A DNA stretch of 64,000 nucleotides, from the NCBI GenBank assembly GCA_904063045.1, contig CAJFCJ010000008.1, positions 1,116,001 to 1,180,000 of the forward strand, read 5' to 3'. This document shows positions 9,993-21,114 of this stretch, one piece after another. Numbering within the stretch: the stretch's first letter is position 1; every line of letters begins with the position of its first letter. The position numbers were made by a program, and so were the translations under genes. The notes beneath the pieces were generated by a model, which was not told the origin of the DNA, did not search any database, and was given only the letters and a program-made list of their open reading frames with translations. The DNA comes from Dimorphilus gyrociliatus. Lineage: Eukaryota; Annelida; Polychaeta; Dinophilidae.

Positions 9993-12900
9993 TCACGATA
10001 GACAAAGTGAAATAAGTGAAAAGATAAGAATTAAGCTAGCGAGTAATTTATTATTGATTGTTGACGTAATTGCAGACGACTTCATAGTGGACGTTTCCTG
10101 AGGCGTTTCCGCTAAATAAAGAAAAAAAGTAAGAGTGAATGGTAATCAATAGTAGAGTTGAACGAAAAGTAAAGAACAACTGTTCTTCAACAGTCGGTAA
10201 CAGTCATTATTCGAATGAATCATTATGAGACATACCGCAAGTGAATTGTATACTCACTAGCTCTTGCTGTTGTTTCTTGAACTGTTAGAAATATATACAG
10301 TGCACGATATTCTTCAAATTTTCTTTTTAATACTCACTATATGAATCGCATGTCGAGGGAATGTCGTCAACGTTATCATTACATAAATCCTCCTTACAGT
10401 AGCAAAATTCATCCCTACCTCCTGTTAACGGTTGAGTGGCACATGATACCTTGTGAGCTTGCCAATCTTCAGTAAATGGTGAACATCCTCTATTAATTTC
10501 CTGAATGTCGTCTATTTCATAGTTTAATTTGCAACCTCGTTAATTATTCAACCTAATAAATCTATTATATTTATTACCCCCTTTCATAATCCGTCTAATA
10601 AAACATGAATCACAATTTTCAATAGCATCTTCAGCCGGAATCGTAAAATTATCACCATAACCACACTTTGGATTGAATGGACCTGAGGTTTGACCTTTTT
10701 TCCAAAAGCATTGATAGCATTTTACGGTTGTTGCCTCCTTATTCCGGTTCACTTCCTCAATTTGTAGGTTATTTGTCGTTGTTGTTGTATCGCAGACATT
10801 CGCTATATTACTATTATCCTTATTACAATAGTCGTTCTCACAATAGCAAAATTCTCTATGACCACCAACAAGTGGCTCGTGAGAACAATAATTTGCTTCT
10901 TTTTCCCATTCCTCATTTCCAAGATCAGTGATGCATCTTCGAACGATTTCATTTACTCTATCTAAAAATAGTATGTCAAATATCTTATACGGTTTAATTT
11001 AAAAAGTCTTTTATTTGTTTTTTAAGAGAAGGACTTACCGTCTTTTCTTAGTATACCCAAAGCACATTTTTCGCAGTTTGTCCCTACCGAAACATCACTC
11101 TGATTTTGTGGAATTGTAAATTCATTATCCCATCCACATCTCGCATCTCCAGTTGTATAATCGGCGTACCAATCGCAAGCAAAACAATTTATGCATTTAA
11201 CAATTTCAGCTGAAAAGAATCCAAATATTTTATTTATTAATATTAAAAATTGTAATGCAGACTCTTCAAAACAAATATAAGTAGAAATGTTAAAAATCTA
11301 AACATTGCTGGAAAATGGTTGTTGTTCAACAGAGTTCTCATGATTTTGAAGGAGTTGATAAAGTAATCATAAAGATGTCTAGTCTTCAGAGACAATACTA
11401 TCTAAAAGTGATGGTGCTTAAATTTATTTACCATTACAAAAAGTATAAAATAGATAACATATAAAATTAGGAGTATTATTGCATATAATAAAATAATTCT
11501 ATTATAAGAATATTAAAAATCATTGTTATAAACGAATTCTAATCAATAAAAGACAATTTTCGAATTTCATTTATTTGAACTTGACGTGACGGATGGCACT
11601 TGGTACATAAAACAAGAACACTTAATCCTCTAATCATTCACTTATAATATTTTCCTTTTACATTTTTATTTTTAAATTTAGGAATAGAAAAGTTGCCAAC
11701 ATAAAACAGAAAACAGTAATTAGTAAGCTATTGGTAAGTAGCTCCATCTTGCATATATCCTTCATTTATATAATATTTACAGTCTTAATGCTAGTATTAT
11801 CGCCTCTAAATTATTATTGTATTTAAAAGGATTATCTAGAGTTATAGAAACAAATAAAACAGAAGAGATACCAAAATGATACAAATGGCCGTCTATGAAA
11901 ACGTTACATGTTGTAATTGATAAATTTAACGAATTCAGCATTTTAAACTTAAGTACACTCTTAGAAATATGCTTAAAACTGCTGTTGTTATTTTAACAAT
12001 ATCAATTATCAATCACAATGATCTTATTTATTAGTAATCTTTTAATTGTTCATTAGCAATATAATACAAAATAAAACACATTCTATTCGTTGTTTTTTTG
12101 ATGGAACCTTAAAAAATGATTCTATTTTTTTATGGTATTTTATATAGAATAATAACAAAGCAAGTAGTAAAAACATGATAAATTTGCCTTTTATTTGCAT
12201 ATAGACCAACTCTATTTCGATGTAGAGAGCAAATTAGAGAATAGGATTTTTTATGTGTGTATTTGATTATTTTATTCTAATAGCTTTTTTTCAGCCTCCC
12301 CTCTCCTGCCCTCCTCCCCTTCCTACCTCTCTCCGTTAACGTCATCTTTCTATTTTATTATAATTAAGGAAATCAACTACAGTCTTTCAATATGATTTCT
12401 CTGTTTCTAGGTTGCTAGACAACATCAACAATCGCAATTGTTATCAAAAGAAATTGTCTATATTAATTGAATAAATTCATAAATTTATATATACTGTATA
12501 TATATATATATATATAAAGTATATAGTATATGTATTTATAGATACATGTATGTACAACTATAGGTGATTATTGAATTCTTTATATGAAAACTTTATCTAT
12601 AGAATAAAAGAATATTCATAGAGGCGGTTATTCAACTTGTTAAATTGTTAAATAAAGCTTAATAAATGGATTAAAATGGTCATAACATCCTTTAAAGTAA
12701 AAAAAAGGAAAATAAGTATAATGAAAAATTAATATCCTAATTGTTTTTATGATTGTTTAAATATTTTTATGTAAAAAGTTTATAGAGGAAAAATATTGAG
12801 AAGTCGTATAAAATCAAAGAAAGAAAAATCACGAATTAATGGACAAGTTTATTATATTAAATAAGGTTAAAAGTCCATATTTCTTTTCATCATACTAAAT

Positions 12901-15900
12901 AAGCCAAAACCATAGAAATGGAAAGGAAAAGAAATGATGCTGATGTAGTAGCTCCGCCCCCTGTATATTTTTAAAGAAAAATTAACATTAAGTCATTTTA
13001 TAAGAGAGCAAGACGTTAGAAATGTAAATAGGATAAAAAGAATTTGATTTTAACCTGTTGTTGGTACGGTTACTGTTGTTTGTTTTGTTGTTGCTTTTGT
13101 TGTTTGTGTTGTTTGTTTTGTTGTTGCTTTTGTTGTTTGTGTTGTTTGTTTTGTTATTGCTTTTGTCGTTTGTGTTGTGTGTTTTGTTGTTGCTTTTGTC
13201 ATTAAAGACAAATTAACATTAAATCATTTAATAAGAGAGCAAGACGTTAAAAATGTAAATAAGATAAAATGAATATGATTTCAACCTGTTGTTATTGGTA
13301 TGGTTACTGTTGTTTGTTTTGTTGCTGCTTCTGTCGTTTGTGTTGTTTGTTTTGTTGTTGCTTTTGTTGTTTGTGTTGTTTGTTTTGTTATTGCTTTTGT
13401 CGTTTGTGTTGTGTGTTTTGTTGTTGCTTTTGTCATTAAAGACAAATTAACATTAAATCATTTAATAAGAGAGCAAGACGCTAAAAATGTAAATAAGATA
13501 AAAAGAATTTGATTTTAACCTGTTGTTGTAGGTACGGTTACTGTTGTTTGTTTTGTTGTTGCTTTTGTTGTTTGTGTCGTTCGTTTTGTTGTTGTTGGTG
13601 CTTGTGTTGCAGGAACTTCAGGAATGGAACATGCATTGGGTACATTAGTTATATCTCTGTTACATAGATTGTCTTTGCAATGACAAAATTTCTCATTGCC
13701 TTGAGAATAAGTCATGTCAGAACAGGCTGGAACATGGGCTTGCCAAGCACGATTTCCTCTAGGATCCGTTACGCAAGTTCTGTAGATTTGTTCAGGTTCT
13801 CCTACAGATTTAAAAAAATTCCATTTTTAAATGAGTAAGGATGAATTTGATACCTACCATTTTTGAAGATAACATTCAAGTGACAAGTATCACAGTTAGA
13901 GACTGCATCGCTATCTGGTACTGTAAAGCCAGAACCCCAGCCACATCTTGTGTCGAATGGAGGATTGGATTCTCCTCTTTTCCAGAAGCATTCGAAACAG
14001 TTAACGCTCGCTTTTTCTTGTACTATTGATAAAGAATGAAACAAAAGTAGTAACATAGTATTAACTGTTTATGTACTCGAGCATACCAAACGGACTCTGT
14101 TGTGGTGTATGAACTGCATCGCAAACGTTTGGAATATCTTCTTCTTTCTCGTTACAAAAGTCGTCTTTGCAATAACAATACTCATGTCTACCTCCTAGCA
14201 AAGGATCATACACACATTTAGTATCATACATTTCCCAATCGTCCAATCCTTGTACACAGAAGCGATCAACACTCACCGGCTTATCTTTATTCATAAAAAA
14301 GAAGCAATAAAGTATTAGCATTTTAATTCACGGGCGTAATATTGCTCTAGTTTTCTAACTACTCACCATAATGATAGGTAACAAAGTGTGTGCATTGCAA
14401 ACAATTTTCTACTACAGATCGGTCGTTAACATCCTTAGGTACCGAAAAAGCGCTACCATATCCGCAACGAGAGTCAGTTGTTGTTATACCATCTTCACTC
14501 CAAGAACAGTGAAAGCAAGTTTTACCCGATACCACTGGTGGACTAGTTGGCTTAGGTAAGCTACAAACATGCGGTATTCCATCTGTTTTTTCGTTACAAA
14601 GGTTACTCTCGCAGAAGCAACTTTTCGAATTTTTTCCTGAAATTACTGGTTGTTCTGAGCAATGTTCAATAGGCTCTCTCCATTCATTAGAGCCCGTAAT
14701 ATCATTCACACAAGTTCTTGAAACAGTTTCAACAGCATCTATTAATATTGGGAAGGTAGATTATTAAAATATTTAATTGATAAATTATTCGAGCAAAACA
14801 AACTTCCGACGTAAGTTATAGCAATTTGACATAAACCACAGTTATATTTTATGTTTTCAGGATCTGATTGAAAATCTACGCCATATCCGCATTTAGGATC
14901 GTACGGTGGAGATGAAACTCCCCTCTTCCAAAAGCATTGATGACAACTGACACCAGCTTTTGGACTTTCATTCGCTGTATGAATATTCAAATTTTATGAA
15001 TTTATAATATCACTATTAAAAGAAAAACTAACTAAAATCAATTGATTGGGGAAATTCTCTGGGTGAATCGCAATACTGACGAATATTAGTATTGTTAATG
15101 TTACAAAAACTTGAATCACAAAAGCAGTATTCATTTCTTCCACCACTCAAAAGGTCATATGAACATTGAGTATCTAAGTTGCTCCAATCCTCTGATGAAT
15201 CGGTCAAACATGCTCTATTAATTGAATCAGGTTCATCTGAGATGTGAAAACAATTTATTTATTACAATTATTTATTATATAGCTATTGACTGTCTTATAA
15301 ACCTCCTTTAAAAGTAATTAGCAGTCCGCATTTTATACAATTTTTCTCTACTGCCGGATGACTATCCAAAGCTGGTATCTTGAAATTTTCACCCCAACCG
15401 CAGTCCGGATTGTGGAGGCCATTTCCATCACTAGACCAAGAGCATTGGAAGCAAGAGTATGTAACTGGAGGAGGTTGTGTAGGTGGCTGAACGTCACAGG
15501 CGTCGGGTATGCCATCCTTTTTTTCATTACAATGGTCTTGCGTACAATGACAGTTTTCATAGGCTCCTCCATTGGTTGGTTGAACAGAGCAGGATGCAAC
15601 ATTTTCTCTCCATTCATTCAATCCAACGATATCTCTGATACAAGTCCTTCTTATCTCTTCGATTGTGCCTATGAAAAATTGTGAAAATATAACAATTTTC
15701 TTTTCTCTTTAAAATAGATTGTTTACCATCACTTCGCTTTGTCATTTCCAAGCGACAAACTCCGCAATTATCCTTTGCGGACGATATATCCATATTAAAA
15801 TCGGATCCATACCCGCAATTTGGATCATAAGGAGCATTAGTTTGGCCTCTTTTCCAGAAACATTCATAACATTTGATATTTACTTCGCTTTCAACTTAAA

Positions 15901-18900
15901 AATTGAATTCAAAGTATAGAATGGCATTTTTTTTATTAACTAGGACAAAAAATAACCTACCTAGTAGAGGTACAGGATCGTAGCTAGTCTGACTATCACA
16001 AACACTTGAAATATTTTGGTCATTTCTGTTGCAGTAACTTCCTTCGCAGAAACAGAATTCATGCTTTCCACCTTTAAGAGGATCGTGGGAACAGGTATTT
16101 TCGTAAACTAGCCAGTCTTCAGCAAACTCAGTAATGCAATATCTTGTTATGTCCACTGCATCCTCTGTTAAAAGGAAATAATGTTTATGATACGTTTAAG
16201 TGAGAAAATCATGAAATTTTTATTCTTACGTCCTCTATACGTAATCTGAAATCCACATTTTAAGCAATCCTTCTCAACTGATGCATCATTAATGCTTTCT
16301 GGCACTGAAAAATCTCCTCCCCAACCACATCTTGAGTCATGTAGCCCATCAGGTGAGTTACTCCAAGAACAAGCGAAGCAGTTATAAGTCATTTTCGGAG
16401 GTATAGTTGGAATTGTAACATTACATGCATCAGGTAGATTAGTAGGCAAGACATTGCAAAAATCTGTATCACAGTAGCAAAATTTATTGACGGCTCCTCT
16501 TAACGGTTGCTCCGAGCAAGATGGAATATGTTCTTGCCATTTGTTTTTTTCAGATAGATCGGATAGACAAGTTCTTTGAATTACTTCGGGAAAATCTGAA
16601 ATATTCATTGCGTTAGATTATGTTAAATCATTAGTGTAATAAATAACGACACTGTTCCTGAGAACAACAGCAACATGGCACATTCCACAATTGTCTTTGG
16701 CTTCTGATTCGGTCATATTGAATTCAGGCCCATAACCGCATCTCGGTTCAAAAGGGGCATTAACTTCTCCTCTTTTCCAGAAACATTCATAGCATTTTAC
16801 AGCAGCTTTAGTAGTAGATCTTAAAACTATTTAGAAGCACGCACTGATTTATGGTTGAATGACTCAAGATATTATTACCTAGTGGAGCTTCGGGTGGACT
16901 AAAAGGTGTATCACATACATTTGGAATATAGGCATCATGATGATTGCAGAAATCTCCCTCACAGAAGCAATACTGATGTTTACCTCCTTTTAGAGGATCA
17001 AAACCGCAATTATTTTCGTGTCTTTCCCAATCACTTTCCAGTTCTTGAACGCATCCTCTTACTATATCGACAGCTTGGGCTAAAACAGGAAAAATCGATT
17101 AAAAGTGAACAAGACCTTTTGATATTTATGATTGCTTACATCCTCTGAATGTAACCATTAGAACGCATTGAAAGCAATTATTAAGAACGGCACCATCAGC
17201 AGTGTTATTAGTAATGGTAAAACCTGAGCCGTAGCCACATCTTGGATCAATTAAACTATCTGGATTATCGTTCCACACACATTGAAAACAACTGTAAGTT
17301 GGGGGAGGTGGAACAGTAGGCACTTCAACATCGCACATGTCTGGAATATTACCCTTCTCTTTATTACATAAGTTAGAATCACAATAACAAAATTCGTGTC
17401 TTCCTCCGTCTATGAGTTGAATAGAGCATCCTGGTAAGTGTTCGCGCCATTCGCTTTCACCATCGATATCCCTTATACATGTTCTGTGAATTTCTTCAAT
17501 GGTACCTAAAATTTGTTTTAATTTCGAAAATATGTATTAAATTTAACATATTTATTTATCGTTCTTGATAAACTCACTTCCTCTATAAGTTGTAGATAAG
17601 TGGCATACTCCACATTCAGTTTTAGCTTCACCATCGGGTACTGTGAAGTCGTTTCCACATCTACCGTCGTAAGGACTTTGATTATTTCCTCTTTTCCAAA
17701 AACATTCGAAGCAACTGATAAGATTCTCTTGCGATTTAGATGCTATAAAAATAATACAAAATTAATAATAATCTCCTCAAAACTATTCATTATGTTGAAA
17801 ACGTTTGTTTTACTTGATATAAGCGGAAAATCGGGTGCAACGAAAGGTGTAGCACAGACACTTGGGATGTTTATGTTGTTTTCATTACAATAGTTTCCTT
17901 CACAGAAACAATATTCATCCTTTCCTCCTTTTAAAACATCATATGAACATTTGTTGTGTGGATATTCCCAATTATCTCCTAGATCAGTGGCGCAAAATCT
18001 AGTTATATCATAAGCCTCACCTATAAATTCATAGTGAAATATTAAAAACTATATAAATGAGAGATTTTATGCCAAACCTCCTTTAAAAGTAACTGAGAGA
18101 CCACATTTAAGGCAATCTTTAAATACTGATGGATCGTTTGGGGACTGAGGAACATTAAAACCTGGTCCCCATCCACATCTATCGTCATTCAATCCACCTG
18201 GTACTGAACTCCATGAGCAGGAAAAGCAATTATAAGTAACTGGTGGTTCTGGATATAAATTTAAAAAACAGCATTAATATAATTACGATGAAAATTACTG
18301 AAACTAACGTATTGGTATGGGATCACAAGCTGATTGAATATCAGTGTTATTTTTATTACATATGTCTGTATTACAATAACAATGCTCTTCTTCTCCACCA
18401 AAGAGAGGTTGTTTAGCGCAGGCTGTTGCGTGATTTTGCCATTTATTATAACTTCCTGCCAATCCTAAACAGGCTCTTTGAACTTCCACAACTTGATCTA
18501 ATTTTCAATAATCAGAATATTATTTAATCAAATGGTCATATTTCTGAGATAGTTTACCTCCTTTTTTGACAATTCCTAAGTAACACGTTCCACAATCAGT
18601 TGTTGCTTCGTTATCAGGAACAGCAAAATCATTTCCTAATTTACATCTTACATCCCCGATATCTCCAATTTTCCAATTGCACGAAAAACATTTTGCAAGA
18701 GCCTTTGGTTCATTTTTGATTGCTAGAGGAGGAGCTAGAAAAAATAAAAAGTTATTAAAAAGATATCAAAGTAAAAGAATGTTATACTGACATTGAGTCG
18801 GATGATCATCACAAACATTTGGCAAAGTTTCTTTTTTCTCATTACAAAAGTTTCCTTCACACACACAAAATTCCCGTTTTCCACCTTGTAGAGGTTCGGC

Positions 18901-20336
18901 TGAGCACGTATTATTGGGATAAGCCCATTTTTCGTCCCCCAATTCTGCTTTTCCTAAGCATATTCTTACAACTTCAAAAACTTCTTCTGCAAAAAGAAAT
19001 AATATATCAATGGAGGGAAATCGAAATTAGTAAGTACACGCTTACCGTCTCTATAAGTTAAGGATAGACCGCACTTAAGGCAGCCTCCGGCCACACCACT
19101 ATCTCCTGTTTTATTAGGAACTGTAAAGTCGTCTCCATAGCGACATCTTTCGTCGCTTGGAATTTCCATGTGCCAGTCGCATCTATAACAATCATAAGTT
19201 GGAAGAGGTGGATCAGTAGCTAAAAAATAATTTAAAAATTCTATAAACGAAAATTGAAAATTTAATTTGCGAAGCTCACGTGGAATAGTGGGATTTGTAC
19301 AAGCATTTGGAAGACTATCACTTTGTTCATCATTACAATTTTCGGTGTTGCAATAACAAAATTTATTATCTCCACCGGCTATTTTTTGTTCTGTACAAGA
19401 TGGAACATGATTTTGCCAGTAGTTTTTACCGATTAGTGGGCCGTAGCATATCCTGGAGACTGCAACAACTCTGGCTAAAAAGATTCACTTGTTACTTTAA
19501 AAGCAAGAGTTGATCCTAGAAAAAACTTACAATCATTGAAAACTCTGTGAATTCCGCAAGATCCACAGCCAGGTGACACATGACTAGCGTTTAATTTGAA
19601 ATCGGAACCCCATCCGCAATTTGGATCGTAATTAGGTCCAGTCTCACCCTCCTTCCAGTTACAGTTATAACAAGAGATCTCATTGGCTTTGCTAGCATCT
19701 TCCTCTGGCCCTTATATCATTATTAAAAGGTAAATATCTAGTTGATGAGGAGACAGTTTATACTACCTGTAAGAGCTAAATTTGGGGGACATTCAAGATC
19801 TATATTGTCATCATTTTTATTGCAGTATCCTCCTTCACAAAAACAAAATAGACGTTCTCCACCATAGAGAGGTTCCCTGACACAGTTGTTTTGTGGGTGC
19901 TCCCAACTTTCTAATTCATTTATGCACATTCGAATGACTTCTTGAACTTCGCCTATAAGAATTATAATTTTAGGAAAACGGGAAAAGATACAAATAACAA
20001 AGAAAGAGGAAAAAATTAAAAGTTTTACCATCTTTTTTAGTGAAGGCAATGCCACATTTCTGGCAATTTTCCTGTACAGAATTATCACTTGGTTCTTCTG
20101 GCACGTTAAAATCTGAACCCCAGCCACATCTTGGATCATCGTTTGGAATATCTTTTTGCCATTCACAATGAAAGCATGTGTTCTGACAATTCAAGTCTAA
20201 CAAAAAGAAAATATAAAGTAGAACAAACTTTATAAATCTTGAAAAACAATTAAAAAATTAAGAATAATTAAAAAAAAACAAAAAACAAACTTTTCAGTAA
20301 AACTACGAAAACTACTAGATTAAGTAGTAACTTCAT
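9993..20336 (-). CDS. Giant GPI-anchored protein with 16 tandem LU (Ly6/uPAR, Quiver-like) domains
   Basis: 32 exons on the minus strand, all joined in phase 1, encode 2146 residues. Exons 5' to 3': 20291-20336, 20029-20196, 19767-19952, 19531-19710, 19280-19474, 19046-19219, 18792-18986, 18558-18734, 18309-18497, 18078-18248, 17814-18020, 17578-17742, 17140-17505, 16879-17079, 16653-16826, 16230-16595, 15961-16164, 15727-15894, 15303-15668, 15033-15236, 14804-14974, 14367-14738, 14087-14284, 13858-14022, 13520-13801, 13286-13426, 13055-13192, 11039-11209, 10578-10961, 10338-10511, 10258-10281, 9993-10111. Exon 1 is a signal peptide (MKLLLNLVVFVVLL). Each domain reads C-x2-C-x-W, then RCGWG or CGYG, F-x-V/I-P, C-x2-C, an R-x-C, W, C, P-x-x-GG, C-x-C and D-x-x-CN. 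This is the ten-Cys three-finger pattern of Ly6/Quiver proteins. Domains 1-14 precede a Thr-rich stalk (about residues 1733-1856); domains 15-16 follow. The tail NNKLLASLILIFSLISLCLS is a GPI-attachment signal. Odd-numbered domains share one subtype, even-numbered another. The donor at 16652 (GTGTCG) is the weakest. Ligand or function is unknown; LU proteins modulate receptors, channels or adhesion. Confidence 0.9.
11210..13054 (-). other. Long intron in the LU gene
   Basis: 1845 nt, against 52-146 nt for the other 30 introns of this gene. It separates the Thr-rich stalk from domains 15-16. It holds a polypyrimidine tract near 12290-12340, a TA run near 12489-12516 and part of the duplicated intron. 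No gene seen. Confidence 0.7.
12960..13525 (-). repeat. Tandem duplication of a Thr-rich stalk exon plus its intron
   Basis: Three near-identical copies of an intron-exon junction unit follow each other at a spacing of roughly 231-234 bp. Intron copies begin near 12975, 13205 and 13439 and share AAATTAACATTAAATCATTT and the GAGAGCAAGACG block. The two full exons (13055-13192, 13286-13426) and the end of exon 13520-13801 encode Thr/Lys/Gln repeats of the type TTKATTKQTT. The two introns between them are both 93 nt. Confidence 0.9.
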
Positions 20337-21114
20337 CGCCGCAAAGTCAACCGAAAGTGGCAGTAGTTTTCAGTGAACATCCTTTTTTATTAACTTAACA
20401 ATTTTTGATAAAAATAATAAATATAAAATGTTATCTCCATTCAAGAATAAAATTTCATTTAAAAAATTAATAAATTTATTATCCTGGTACCGCTTGGCTT
20501 TTTTTTTTATCGATATCTATATTCAAAAGAATAATTCCTCTGTTAAGTATTGGTACCACCCATCTATAGTAGTAAAGTGTAATAAATCCAAATATATCTT
20601 TACTAAATACTATAGATAGATCAATTATTTCCTTTTTTATCCTATATATTACTCAATAATACTATTGAACTCTTTCTGTTCTCTTTTTTTTTATAATGAA
20701 TAAATGATTAAAATCATAACGGTTAGGCCTATTGGGGTAATGAATTACCTTAAGAATAAATATTTTATTATATGGCGTGTTTTTTTATTGAAGAAGTAGG
20801 CAACTTCATTTGTCGTTGTATTGGTAATTATTAAAATCTTCTTTTCTTTAATAAAAAAGAAACTGTAACTTCTAATAAGATTTAGGCGAATTCATTGTTC
20901 AGAATATGATTGTGTAGAATTTGATCAAAATGGTAATAGACACTCAAAGAACATAAAACTAACAATTAAGATCAATAGAATTGTTATTGACTATGAAAAG
21001 AGACAATGTACAGAAGAGAGTCATAGGAAGAGAGAGACAGAGAGTGAGACGATAGTAACAGTTGTATTTATTACAGTCAACTCTCTGTTGAAACACATAA
21101 TTTTTCTCGAAACT
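20337..21114. promoter_or_regulatory. Divergent promoter region between the LU gene and the ten-exon gene
   Basis: 778 bp separates the two start codons, which point away from each other. The stretch is AT-rich with no clear TATA/CCAAT set that I could pick out. Calling it a shared bidirectional promoter is inference from geometry. Confidence 0.4.

Noticed and set aside
13300-13512. Plus-strand open frame of Val/Cys/Phe repeats
   Set aside because: Antisense of the Thr-rich stalk exons, which have proper splice sites and phase on the minus strand.
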